A stretch of 64,000 nt of DNA from Scortum barcoo. Lineage: Eukaryota; Chordata; Actinopteri; Centrarchiformes; Terapontidae. The stretch spans positions 13,555,147-13,619,146 of the forward strand of contig CM041552.1 of NCBI GenBank assembly GCA_023238725.1, given 5' to 3'. Made by a program: the position numbers and the translations under genes. Below are positions 1 to 12,019 of this stretch, piece by piece. The notes beneath the pieces were generated by a model that searched no databases, was not told the origin of the DNA, and saw nothing but the letters and a program-made list of their open reading frames with translations. Within the stretch, counting starts at the first letter, position 1, and each line of letters begins with the position of its first letter.

Positions 1-739
1 TCAGGCCAGCACTCCACTGCAATTGGTCCCTGTCTGGCTCTGTCACTAGCATTATGACTTCATCACCCTCGAGAGGAGAGGAAGAGAGAGAAAGAAAAAC
101 AGTTTGCACTCATCCGTCAATGTCCATCTCAAATTACAGCTCAACCAATCACCGGTGAGGATCAATAGGGAGCGGCTGAGCAGGTTTGGGGGTGTGGGGG
201 GTGGAGGAAGGAGAGAGAATGGGAGGGTCTGAAGATGCTCGCTGAAAGACAGAAGAGTAACTGATCAATACGGAAGGATGGATTTTGTCATTTTGAAAAG
301 GGCTGTCAGAGAGTGGTTCACTCCCACCTGCTCAGAGCTATATCCTCCAACTCAGGCTGTGGATGACACGTCAGTCCATCACGTCACTCCGGCTCAATCC
401 TTCGCCGTCTCTGCCCGGGCTCGCCACCGCCGCCACGCTGTTCGCATAAATCATAACTGTAGAGATAGCTACGCTCGCAAGGAGTGAGCAGGTATCATTT
501 TCATTGGCTATCAATTTGCATAGATCAATGGTACACCTTCAAAGGGCAATCTCAAACAATGATCTGTCTCCACGCGGTTGTAATTGCAAAGCGGTTTCAT
601 TATATCATTTCATCCTACGCCTCCTCCGCATTCCAAGTCACACTGCGTGTTACACCTGACCCCTGTGCTCCTCCACGCATGAGGAGAGAAATATACACTG
701 CCGGTGCCAGTCTGATGAGAGCGGTGTGTGTACGCTGGG

Positions 740-1065
740 TGATTAACTCAATAAGAAACAAAGATCTCCTTTATTGGGATGCTCTCCGCTGTAATGGTTG
801 TTTGATTGGAAGCCAGTGGCTGTATTGACAGGTGAAGTGGACTGATTAATGGGAGCTTAAGCCAGTAAGGATAACAGTCCTTCACGTGGCTTATTTAACG
901 CTAAAAGAGTGACTGATGGGCCGCCGGAGCCTCTGAGCGCAGTAATGGAGCCATTTATGCTCAGCCCTCCAGGAAGCATTGATTTGGAAGATTTTAATAC
1001 AACCCCTCTGCTTACTTTTGTTCTCGACATGCAAACGCTACCACCAGCACTTGAAGCTAATTATA
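740..1065. promoter_or_regulatory. Candidate conserved noncoding block
   Basis: This is unique, low-repeat sequence with TGATTAACTCAATAAG, CTTTATTGGGATGC, GTATTGACAGGTG, CTGATTAATGGGAGC, CCATTTATGC and GCTAATTATAACTAG. The TAAT and TTTAT cores suggest homeodomain/HOX-type binding. Judged by texture only. Confidence 0.35.
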
Positions 1066-2714
1066 ACTAGATAATGAGAACCATGAAAATGTTCGATATT
1101 CAATCTTAAGGTCAGAACTGTTTTTAATTCTAATAGCTTACACAATAGGGGCAACATTTTCCCAAAGGCACCAGGAAACTCGATACTAAAAGAAATATGC
1201 TTTCAACAAGAAGTAATTACTTTCCGGGTGGTAATTAATAACCTTAATGGTAACCTTGGGTCAAGAATGCATTGATACTTTTAATTTAGAAGTTAAAAGT
1301 AATTTAAAGTGTTACAAAGTACTTCAAAGCGCTCCCACTATAGAACCACTGTACCTTATAGCCAGCAGCAGGGAAGCTGTCTATTACAGCCCATTGTATA
1401 CTGCTGCATGCTAATCATTTGACCTAAGGTGCAGAGTTTTAAAGTAAGGCCAGAGCAGTAAAAGGAAAAGTGGGTTTAGTCAAAACAAAGCGTGCTGAGG
1501 AGCTGAATGAATATAGAGTATGTGTATTATGTCTGTCATGGGGGTCAAAGGTGACCTGTTTGGGGCTTGGTTGAAGCTCTGGTTTCAATTCAGCGGATCA
1601 GAATAGCTCAAATTGACACCAAGACCCATCTGCCCACTGAATTAATCCTCCACTCTCTTCCATTTGGCCGTTTTTTTTTTTTTTTGTTTTCTTTATCAGC
1701 TCCATCCATTTCTTTATTCATTCGGTTGACTTTAGAAAGGGGAGAGGTGACATGTCCCGGGGCATGTGTGTGTGTTTTGTTTTGTTTTTTCCTCAAAATC
1801 CAGCGATTTCAAGTGTAACATTTGTAGACTGCAGGGTCACTGGCAGTTATATTTTCCCTCTCCCTCCTCTCTCTCCCTCTCTCCCTCTCTCTCTCCCCTG
1901 TGAAATCGATCGTTTGTTTGTAAGGAGCTCAAACAGAGCGGGAGAAGGATTCAGAGCTCTGCTGGCAACGCGAGCAGAGCAGAAATGCTGCTGGGGAAAG
2001 AGGTAGGCAAAAGTCAGAAAACCTCCCCACTCTCACCGTCAGTGCACATGACCTTGGGGCCAGAGCGAGCTAGCAAGCGAGCGGGCGGAGGAACCGCCCA
2101 GCATGCGTTGGTGCATACACGGAGGAATTTGGAAGGCAGAGTGGAGTGCGGGTCTGCGAGCCCTAGCCCTCCGCTTAAGTGAGTGCAAATTAACTGAAAT
2201 AAAACTTTTAAAGATCAATATAAATTTGATTTGTTGTCTGCATACTAAACCTTAATCGCATTAGAACAAAGTTCCCCTTCTCTTTGAAGAGTCTGCTCCG
2301 TTATGTTAATCTATTTGGCTGTTCAACATGAAGGGCAAGCAACAGGTGAGGAGCCTTCATGCGTGTCCGCGGCCCCGCAAATAAAGAGAGACCGTAGTGA
2401 AACACAGACAGTGTAGTTGACAGTAGCTGACACTGGCTATCAAACAAACGGCACAGAGAAGATGTCTGCCAAGGAAACAGCCTCTGGTGAGAAACACAGA
2501 ATGAAGGAAAAGGGGGGAGAATAGAGCGATAGCGAGAGAAGATGACAGAATGACACACGGGGGACAGAAATGTTTGTTTTTGAGCGAGGCCGCCTGTGTG
2601 TGTGCGGCGTGCGTGCATGCCCCACTGTGTGTATACTCTCCGTCTCTTCCTCTTGCTCTGTCATAGCCGTCTCTGTGGCGACTGAGGCGGTGGAGCCCCA
2701 CGGGGGTCAGCCAT

Positions 2715-3060
2715 GTAAGGAACATAAAAGGCCAATTTAATTTAGCACGTCCGCGGCTACAAAGTATTTTAATTCCGACAGCTGTGACTGAGGAGTTAAT
2801 ATTTGACTTGTCAGAAGTGGGGCCGGGGCCAGTGAATCATTGTAATTCTCATTAAGAGGCTCTCCCCCAGCAGCACCCTAATGCAGAATAATGAAAGTCA
2901 AGACGGAGTGAGCTTCTAATGCCAGTTGAGGCCTATCTTTTAATATTCCCCTCTTGATGGATTAGGGAAGCGAGAAATTCATCTTGGATCATAGGGCCTA
3001 ATTTAATAAGGGATCATTCCAGGAGTATTGCATTTTATAATAATGTCATTTAAAGTGTCG
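2715..3060. promoter_or_regulatory. Candidate conserved noncoding block
   Basis: The block contains GGCCAATTTAATTTAGC, GTATTTTAATTCC, GACAGCTGTGAC (an E-box), GTAATTCTCATTAAGAGG and GCCTAATTTAATAAGGG in unique sequence without simple repeats. It is a plausible distal shox2 enhancer by texture and location, untested. Confidence 0.35.
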
Positions 3061-4042
3061 TCTTCCATTTTTACTGTCCCATATGTATGCTTATATAATG
3101 GTGCCGGAGGGATATGTTTTTACAGTGCTCGGATCTCTTCTGCGTCCACACACCCCCTCCAGACCACACTACACTCTTTCTCTGTGGTCTGCAGGCTCTC
3201 GACTCAGGTTTTCATTTCACATTTTGGTCATAGAGGCAATTGAGTGTGCAGTTATGAGAAGTTCAGTTACTCCAGCATGTTGCTGTTTCCTCAAATTATT
3301 CCTAATAGTATTTAGGGAGAATCACTGTGATATGAGTGTTGGGATTGTAAATATCACCCAAAGGAAATATTACAAAGATACATTGCATTTGCTCCATCAC
3401 AAGCCGATGCTGAAACCTCTTTGAGCGAGGCAGCGCTATATTTATCCAACCCACTCACAAAAGAAAAATGGCTTTTAGGGAATAAAGTAAACAAATGTGA
3501 CTAATATGAAGAAGTGTTGACGTTAGCAGCGGCACGGAGCTCACAATTATACCTTGTAAAGGGTGGTAGGAGTGAAAAATGCTGGATGTTACTGAAAAGG
3601 CGTCTATGTACAAATTCATGTTTTTTTTTTTTTATGTACATGCAAGGCTCAACAGAAAAACAATCATGAAACAATATTTGTCATTTGGAATTTTGCAGAA
3701 ATAACATATTTAACAAATCTCAAATCAAGTTACCACAAAAAAAAAAGATTACAGTAATACTTTTATTAGCAGTGGTGTAGGTCTATATATAGTTTATACC
3801 GGAATATTTTATTGCTTATGTTTTTCCATGTAACTTACCACCACATATGGAACAATAACAAATAATTTTGTTTATTAGTACGAGTATTAGTCCTCAGCTT
3901 GGAGCTTGGAGACAGCTGTGTATCCATCCAAGTCAACTAACTGAGTCCTTCTCTCATGAGATGATTGCTGGCATATAAAGAAAATGTACATAGACGAAGG
4001 CTGTTTATGCAATATTCTATTTTACCGAAGCATCTAACAATT

Positions 4043-4215
4043 TTTCAATTTAATTCAATTCAGTTGTACTTACAGAGCTCACAGTCTTAACAAAAGTCAT
4101 GTCATGACACTTACAGAGCACGTCTACACTGTATGTTTTATAATATTATTCACAGAGACCCAAAAACTCCCACCATGAGCAAGCACTTGGCGACAGTGGC
4201 AAGGAAAAACTAACA
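4043..4215 (+). repeat. Fragment of a common fish interspersed repeat
   Basis: The segment runs from a TTCAATTTAATTCAATTCAG start to GAGCAAGCACTTGGCGACAG and then TGGCAAGGAAAAACTAAC. I recognise this wording from a very abundant teleost repeat (AATTCAATT start; GCACTAGGCGACAGTGGCAAGGAAAAACTCCC core), probably derived from a non-LTR element. It is diverged and truncated. The class is from memory, not a search. Confidence 0.55.
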
Positions 4216-4377
4216 AGCGATCTTAAATCTATTTTCCTTTTGTTTTAACAACTGCAAACAATATATTCTTGTGCATAATACCCAGTGTTTATGTCTGAAT
4301 TTATGTCTACTTGATGGAACGGCTTTTCCAGATGATGTTCAATTGTTTTGCCATTGTTGCTTTATTTTTTTTTTTTT

Positions 4378-5216
4378 TTGACATTTTGGAAAATAGAGTT
4401 AGAAAAGAAGATCCAAACCACTCTGTTTGTCTGTTAAAAATTAAGCTAGCATCGGGTTAGCTTAGCACAAAGAATGGAAACAGGGGAAACAACTAGCCTG
4501 GCTTTGTCCAAAGCTCTATCACTAAAGCTAACTACTTAACACATTATATTTAGTTTGTTTAATCAATCTTATTAAGCTGTCAAAAGTGTAAAATGATAAT
4601 TAGCCATTTTTTTGGGAGGTTTATTTGACCGGGTGCAGTGACGTCATGTCTCGTCCACTTGTTACTTGGAGTTGGCCAAAAAAAAAGACCAGCACATTTC
4701 TGTTTTCACACCTTGATTTTTACTGATTAACTAAAAGTAATACTCAAGGTAATGAGATGGTGGTTTGTGAGTTTTAAAGGTGTAATTTATTATGTTTGGA
4801 CAGAGCCAGGCTAACTGTTTTTTTCAGGCTAACTGCCATTTTCAGTCTTTGTGCTAAGCTAAGCTAACCAGCTGCTGAAAATATCCTTATATTCACCATA
4901 CAGACATGATAATGGTATCAGTAATATCATCTAAACACGTGGACAAAATTGTTGGTACCCTTCTGTTAAAGAAAGAAAAACCCACATAAGGTCACTGAAA
5001 TAACTTGACACTGACAAAAGTAATAATAAATAAAAAATGACTGAAAATTAACTAATTGAATTGTGGTTCCACAAAATCATTTTAAAAAACAAACTGGCCA
5101 GGAGAAATAATGATGATGAGTTTTTCTTTCTTTAACAAAGGGGTACCAACTATTTTGTCCACGTGTGTAAATCTCCACCTGAAAGCAGATATTTCGCAAA
5201 AGATTTACCCTTTAAC
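4378..5216. repeat. Degenerate fold-back (palindromic) DNA repeat, interrupted by a MITE
   Basis: The arms are inverted copies. TTAGCTTAGCACAAAGAATGG (from about 4457) and CTAGCCTGGCTTTGTCC (about 4494) reappear in reverse as GGACAGAGCCAGGCTAAC (about 4799) and CAGTCTTTGTGCTAAGCTAA (about 4844). The outer ends, TTGACATTTTGGAAAATAGAG on the left and the reverse complement of GATATTTCGCAAAAGATTTA on the right, also match loosely. This is a repeat family widespread in percomorph fishes. The copy is old and has no coding capacity. A second element is nested at 4934-5167. Confidence 0.7.
4934..5167. mobile_element. MITE with about 50-bp terminal inverted repeats and TA target duplication (Tc1/mariner type)
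   Basis: The left end AACACGTGGACAAAATTG is mirrored by the right end, whose reverse complement begins CACACGTGGACAAAATAG. Both continue TTGGTACCC, and pairing extends through GTTAAAGAAAGAAAAAC. The element is 234 bp, flanked by TA on both sides (4932-4933 and 5168-5169), and has no ORF. The TA duplication and TIR structure fit non-autonomous Tc1/mariner-derived elements. Its low TIR divergence suggests it is younger than the host repeat. Confidence 0.85.
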
Positions 5217-7474
5217 CTGTAAGGTTCCTCAACCAGTTCCTCTCAGTACTTGCCATGTCAAATAATGGACAAACTCTTCTAATGATATAATGCATTATAA
5301 TGAACCACAAACATGATATATTTAGAAGGAGATATATTTATTACAGTGCAGTTACATTATAGATACATATCCTGTGTAGAAAACCTTTTTTTTTTTTTTT
5401 TTTTTTTAGTAATGAGTAACAGTAGTAGTTGTCATGTGAGTCGACATTAGTCAGTTGCAGTGTGTTTTTTTTGGGTATGGTTTTGACTTAAACTAACTCC
5501 TGTCCCCAGCTTCTCTTAGGCGGCCCTACAAGAGCACTTCCAGCACACAGTGCGTTACATGTGACCCTTTAAAAGGGTCCCTGTCATCATTAAGATAAGA
5601 GGCCGTCTCTCAAACATGCTTTAGCTCAACAAAGTGCTTCCTCTTTGGCACACTCATGTCTTCGGCACCTCCGTCTTACCTTCTCCAATGTACTCCTCCC
5701 TATCTCTTCTGCTCGTATCACTGCCCCATGTCCCCTCAACTCTGCCTCCTCTTGGTGTGGGACTTTCTGTCTCCCTCCCCCTCCTCCACATTCCACGATA
5801 TTCAGTCCAACAAAGTCTAAATTCAATGTCAGTCAGTCAGTTGAACGACTTGAGGTTTTAAAAGAGGATTCAGGTTTAAATCTAGTTTATGAATATCGCT
5901 GCGGGTTGAGAGATGTAGTTGTTTTCAGTCGACTCGCTTCCTTCCTCTCTATAACACGACCACTTATCTGCCACAGCAAGTGTCAGCTATTTTAGGATGC
6001 ATGTGATATTCATTCTCTATACGTGTGTCACTTCCTTGAATTTTTTTCCACTGCAAAACAAAAAAAGGGAGGAAAAGTTTTGTCGGCTGCGCACACTGCA
6101 CTCCGCTGTTTTCTGTCTTAACCTTTTAAAGGTTCTGCTCTGCAAGTTCTAGTCATCAAGGAAACCACTGAATAAACACTATCTTGCATTAAATTGTGTG
6201 TAATACCAACAGCTTGGCTTACAATTTCTAGCAATCACTTTCTTTGTTTAGTTTGTATCTAGAGGCATAACATACAGGGTCTGGAAAAAAACAAGAGTGC
6301 GAGAAACTCAAAGGGACAGAGAGCGACTGTCACACGCTGAGAAGTAGCGATATCACAGGAGGGGAGGGGAGCGCGAGTAAGGGGCCAAGTCGCGAGATCT
6401 ATTTTTACATCCCATTTCAGAATGAGATAGTGTCCTTCTCTCACACCTCCCGCTGTGGAGGAAGCTAATGCAGGCCTATTTAATTAGACGCTGGCAGTTT
6501 GTTGAGCCAACACGGTAATCCAATAGAACGTCGCACCACTGTGGGGTCCTGCCTGCTCCGATGCCTCCTTGGCCCCATAATGCAGCGCAGTCAGCTCTTC
6601 GCATTTTGTCTGCCCTTCTCTCAGCTTGTGACATCAATTTACATTAGCCTGCATTGAAACAAGATGCATTCTTCCCACCAGTGACTCACCCAAACACACA
6701 CACACACACAAAGCCCGCTCAGCCTCACTCTTCCCAGTTGAACTTGACACAGTCCCCCACCATTAGACATTACCTTTCATGCTCATCTTATTAGCCTGTA
6801 ATAAGGCGTGTGTACACGTGTGCGTGCTCTCGTGTGCGGCTCTCGTATGTATTTATCTTCCAGCCCGGGGACAGCAACTTACATGCACTTGCCCGAGGAG
6901 TAAATTACCATAGCAATACAGCTGTCAATAATACTGCTGTATCAGTGTGGGGACACAAGTGGCAGGATCAATGAAAACATCTGAATAAGACGCCCTGGAT
7001 GACAGACACTCTTCCTGCTTTAAAATTCTATTACTTCTACGGCACTTGACCTCTTGCTCCCATATTCTACTGCCCCAAAGTCTTATTAATATACAGGACA
7101 GTACTGGGTAAACTTTCATTTTAATATATAGTGCTTTAACAATAAATTTAAAGGATATATAGAGTAGGTGATTGCATAATGACAGCATCTAGTGTAATAG
7201 TGACAGTCACTGTCTCTCTTGATGCTGTAAAGAAATACGAGAGTTGCTTTTGTGGAAAATAAATTATTTGTATAAACTGAAATGAAGGCATTTGTCCAAC
7301 AGTTTTTCATTTTTAAAGATTTTATTAAGCATTATTATGCTTCTAGTTTATATAGTTGAGAAGTAGACAGGAAATGTGGCAAGTGAGAGCGAGGAGGATG
7401 ACAATAAATGTCCCTGGCTGCACTCCCATTACATTTTAATGATATAAACACTCGTGCCCAGTAAAATTCAAGGT
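5217..7474. other. Gene-free DNA downstream of shox2
   Basis: No exon is recognised. A T-run lies at 5385-5407 and a CA run at 6697-6710. 6450-6660 is a low-repeat segment with TTTAATTAGACGC and GTAATCCAATAG that may be regulatory. Confidence 0.6.
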
Positions 7475-7950
7475 CTGAATGTAACTAATTACATTTACAT
7501 AAATGTGATGTACCTGTACTTGAGTACTACCATTTTCGCTATTTTATACTTCACACCACACACCAGAGACATGTTTAGCATTTTACTTCTCTGCGTGCAT
7601 TTGCTTTAGTTTTTTTTTTACAAATTAGAATTTAACAAACAAAAGATAAAATGAACTTGCAGAATTCGACAGTATGAAATTTTTAAAAATAGCTCCACCT
7701 CGACCCGCCACAACAGTAAAATGCTACTCAACAGTGAAATAATCAAATAATACAATTATAATGGAATAACACTTACAAGGGTTGTTTTCATGAATTATGA
7801 GTACTTTTACTTTTAATACATAAAGGACATTTAAATAATACTTGCACACATAAATACACATCGAGAAACATACTTCATTACAGGACTTTTATTTATACTG
7901 GAGTATTTTTATCTTGCAGTATTGCTACTTTTTCATTAAGTAATGTACCA
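7475..7950 (+). repeat. Degenerate copy of a widespread teleost interspersed repeat
   Basis: Ordered landmarks are TGTACCTGTACTTGAGTACT, TAGCTCCACCTCGACCCGCC, ACAACAGTAAAATGCTACTC, ATAATGGAATAACAC, ATGAGTACTTTTACTTTTAA, and CAGGACTTTTATTTATACTG followed by GAGTATTTTTA. I recognise this series from an abundant fish repeat. It is noncoding and diverged. The class was not verified. Confidence 0.65.
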
Positions 7951-10900
7951 TTTGCCAAAATCAAAAGGATTTATTCTCTTCAGCCACAAATAGCCTGTTT
8001 TATTACTAAAAGACGTACAACAATTTTTAACTGTTTTTCTCTTTCTTTATACAGCAATAACTGTTTTTCGGACACTGTAACAATGTGCTTGAGAAGTTGC
8101 CGATGTTTAAGAGGGAGTTTGCCTATATATCTCAAACCGACTTGAACAGATGGCTACAGCAGAATAGTTTGCACATTAAATATCTAAAGGGACCACATTT
8201 GAAGTTTTTTTTTGCTTTTTAGCATAAATCATCAGCTTTACATCATTATGATAAATATGGCACTTTCTCAGTTGCACTGGGTGCTCCCCAGAATAAACTT
8301 TGCCTGTTGGCACATTTGCCAATAGTTCAGGGCACTTTCATGTAATAAATATAACATTTTGCTCATGTTTAGAGATTCCTAAAGTCACATTCAGACACAA
8401 TCACAATGCATTCCTCATAAAGATATGACGTGTTTGTATACAACTACTGAGTGAAAAACTGTAAGTAAATTGCGACCAGCATATCCATCATGGAGTTGTA
8501 TGTTTTCTAACATCAGTAAGACGTATTGATTTTTGTACTGCGCGTACTTAGATTTATGGCTATGTGAAAACAACTAACAGCTTTATGAGTATAACATTTA
8601 CAGTACACAGGTGATTGATGCTTATACTGAAAACCAGGGGCTATTTTCCATCACATCCAAACTTTGCCTTGACCACACACGTCTGTCACCAGTTCAGAGA
8701 GCATTTGAATGCGGTTGACAGATATATAAATGGTCATAAATGGTTCCTTGGATGGATTGTTGAAAAAGCATTTAGCCCCAGAATGAATGATCCTGGACCT
8801 CCCCGGATTTGCCCACATTAAAAAGACACTTGAGCATCCTGATACAAATATTGGGTGATTTGTCGGCTTTTTTGTCATTTCATGACATTTTAAAAATGAC
8901 ATTTTGTAAACTTCAGACAGCATGAATACAATCAATATGAGATGAGTTAGGCCTGTGTTTCCAAGAGGCTTTTTGTAATTTAAGAGTCTGTGTACAAACA
9001 TCTGATGATTGAAAAGCAAGTACTCGATTATACTTGCACACAGATGATTGGATCTTACCAGCTTGTAAATACGGAGCGGCATGGGCCAAATGTTTAACAT
9101 TTACTGTGTGCTCCTCATCACTCTCCCTCTTTCTTATTCTCTCTCTTTCTCTGTCTTTCGCTCTCTTCTCTTCTTCTCTGAGACCACAATGCACACATAA
9201 GCTCATATAAACAAAAATGCATGTAAAAACTCACCCACCCCATTGCATCCACAATACACCAAATCTCACCTTTTCTTTTTGGTGAAAACCATAAAATCCC
9301 TTCAGAGCTACCAGTGCCCACCGGTCCCAACACATACACCCTTATTATGTCTTCTTCCCAGGGCAGGGAGTTATACATTATGCTATCTCTCTAATCTGCA
9401 AACCAGCTGCAACTGGAAATGAATTAATAAACAAATAAAATGCGCCCAGTACATAAAAATGTGTAGATTACCCCGGGGCACCTAAACAGGAAACAGTGAA
9501 ACAATTAGACTTCTTGTTTTGTTCTGACCTCTGTTTTGTTTTGTTCCACTTAGCTGCTGAATAGAAGGAGCTGGAGATGGAGACTGTTGTTTTTCTGTGT
9601 CTGTAATCACCACGGCTAAGCCTCCCTGGTCATAGCAGGGGTCAAATCTGTGTGAACACCCACTTTTCATCCTACAGTGAAATTAAATACAGTGTTACGG
9701 CCGAGCCCTGTGAATGCTGTAATTCTCCGCTGACTGCAACCCACACCGAGGGCCGCGGTTAGACAACCAGGGCCGCAACGGCGCACACACGCGATAGCAG
9801 GCAGCGATACGGCGTCCTAATTGCCGGCCTGAGTGCTATTGGAGAGACTTTTCAGCAGGTTTCTTTTTCACTTTCGCTCCATTTGATGTCTTTGAAGTTG
9901 CTCTTTTATCTGCTGTGGCTCCTGATGGCTGTTGTCTTTGGTGCAGTGCTGTGTGCGCCCTGCTCTTTGAGCACTCCTAACATGTAACAAAGGCGAGCCC
10001 TTGGAGAGAGGGAGAGAGAGGAGAAAGGGAGCTCTCTCGCATGCTTTCTCACATAAATTCATACACACACAAGCATGGATACAAACAGCGTATGCAACCG
10101 CGTTCAGCTGCAGCCATTCACGTGCAGGAAAAGGGGGAAAAAAATCCTCTGCTGTCAGTATAAACTGCTCTGTGTGATTGTTTAACGTGCCCTAATTTGA
10201 TAAAGGGCCAAGTGCGGGAAATGAGAGAGTAGTGTATTTGTCTCAGGGGTTGTAGTGGGGTAAATATAGAAACAAGACAGCACCAGTTGATATGAAAGAT
10301 TCCATGGTGTGGAGTGCTGTTGTGACTCACCGGGCTATGATGATCTGTGTGTGTGTGTGTGTGTGTGTTGCTTACATGCGTTTGGATTTATACATGCCCA
10401 GTGTTGTTTTCATTCATTTGATGAACTTGAATAGAATTGTCCCACTCTTGACTCCTCCAACATCGTGTACAATAATCCATAACAATAAAAAGAGTGTGTG
10501 TATACGTTGAGGAGGGAGGGAGAGACCAGGGGAAAGCGTGGAGCAGAGCGAGGAGGGAAAGTCAGCAAGGAGAAGCCAGAGAGAGCCTGCACGGCTGGCT
10601 CCCGGCTGGCTGCGTTGAGGGGGGTGAGTGGTGGTGGTGTGTGTGTCTTAAGAGTGTGTTGAGAGGAGAGTGAGACCGCTAGTCGTCTCCCTGTCTAATC
10701 AGGAGAACACTTGTGTGTCCCCGTCTCATTGTCTCCTGGGCCCCTCAGGGCGGAGGCCTTCCACTACACCTCAGGACGCGTTGATAGCTGCCGGTCCGGC
10801 CCACAGCGGCAGCCTCCACGTTCACACAGGGACCAAGACTTTGGACTGCAGTCGTTGAGAAATGTACTGGGAGAAAGATGTTTAAAAAATGTGGAAACTG

Positions 10901-12019
10901 AGACGGGAGTGAATGCACAGACTTAAGGTGAAGCTAAATATGACTGGAGATTAATTATCCCTTCATAAAATCATTGTTACAGTTTCGATTAAAGCAAACA
11001 GGAATGTCCTTGTGGTGTACTCAGTAATGAGCAGTGACACTTGTAGTTTATGGCATTTTTTTAATCTCATTTTACTATGATATGTATTTCTTAACCTTTA
11101 AATCACAGTTTATTTACTCCAAAAGAGTCATTTTTTATGCCCTGAAACGAAATGAAGTGCCTCCAGCCCAACTTTTTCTACAAGATATAACTCTGTATGT
11201 AGTAAATAATGTAATTAATGTGACATGACCACTCTGATGAACTTGACCTCAGTCTGTGGTCACCACAAGTGCAAAACCACGTTGAGGACAGGCGCGCCCC
11301 CGACACCCCCTTCCCCCTGCCCCCCCCCGTGCCGTGCACGCTCCCGGCTCAGCAGTTTCCCAGTTCCGTCTCCTCCATTACTGGCGAGGCTCACAATCAA
11401 TAATTCAATAGTTTTGGCGTCTAAATCCTGCCCCAAACGGCGAGATACACAAACACTCCAGACTCTATAGTGCACACTCTGTGAGATCAGTATTAATTAA
11501 TCGCTAAAGACGTTGTGTTTTGTGTGGAAATATCGGAAGAGTAACGCGAGCCGGATTCCTATAATTATAGGCTCCCGTGTCAGGTGTTTATTAAATGTTC
11601 AATAAAAGGCGGTTAAGATGTCAGGAAATGAATCAGCCGCATTCGTAAGTCAAGTGAGGCGGGCGTTAATCTTTTCTTTTTTTTTCTTCCTTTTTTTTTT
11701 TTTTTACAAAGACACTGGCTTTGTTTTACTTTGGGTGGTGGTGTAAGTGTGTGTGGGGGGGTGCCTGCATATATTTCCATGCATAATGCCAAACTTCAGG
11801 TCACGACACATAAACCGGCAACATTTCCATTCAGAGAAAATGGGCAGCAGGCCAAACGGAACAGGGGGATTCACAACTGGATTTACATCGAATACCATTA
11901 ACCTATATTGCCTAATGGAAGAATGTTTATTACAGACAATATCTTTAATTATTCTGGTTGAGGGAAAAATAAATAAATAAATAAAGCACAACAACAAAAA
12001 ACCCACGATCGATTTAGGC
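7951..12019. other. Gene-free DNA downstream of shox2
   Basis: No supported exon is present. (GT)n lies at 10347-10370, a GA-rich tract at 10003-10030 and a C-run near 11317-11327. A GC-richer block at 9690-9850 and a 14-bp palindrome at 11558-11571 are noted separately. The open frames at 10670-10926 show no domain or codon signature. Confidence 0.6.
11500..11670. promoter_or_regulatory. Candidate conserved block with homeodomain palindrome
   Basis: The block contains GTATTAATTAATCGC, the perfect palindrome CCTATAATTATAGG (11558-11571), GTGTTTATTAAATG and AATAAAAGGCGG. It lies about 2.3 kb beyond the shox2 stop codon. The palindrome has a TAATTA core suited to dimeric paired-class homeodomain binding. 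Confidence 0.35.

Larger units (their letters stand above)
1..4042. other. Gene-free DNA downstream of shox2
   Basis: No coding exon or RNA gene is seen. The stretch includes T-runs near 1671-1685 and 3621-3633, CT-rich DNA at 1857-1890, and two conserved-looking blocks that are listed separately. Confidence 0.7.

Noticed and set aside
10670..10926. Overlapping 62- and 71-codon plus-strand frames in a locally GC-rich stretch.
   Set aside because: No recognisable motif, splice context or codon signature; treated as noncoding.
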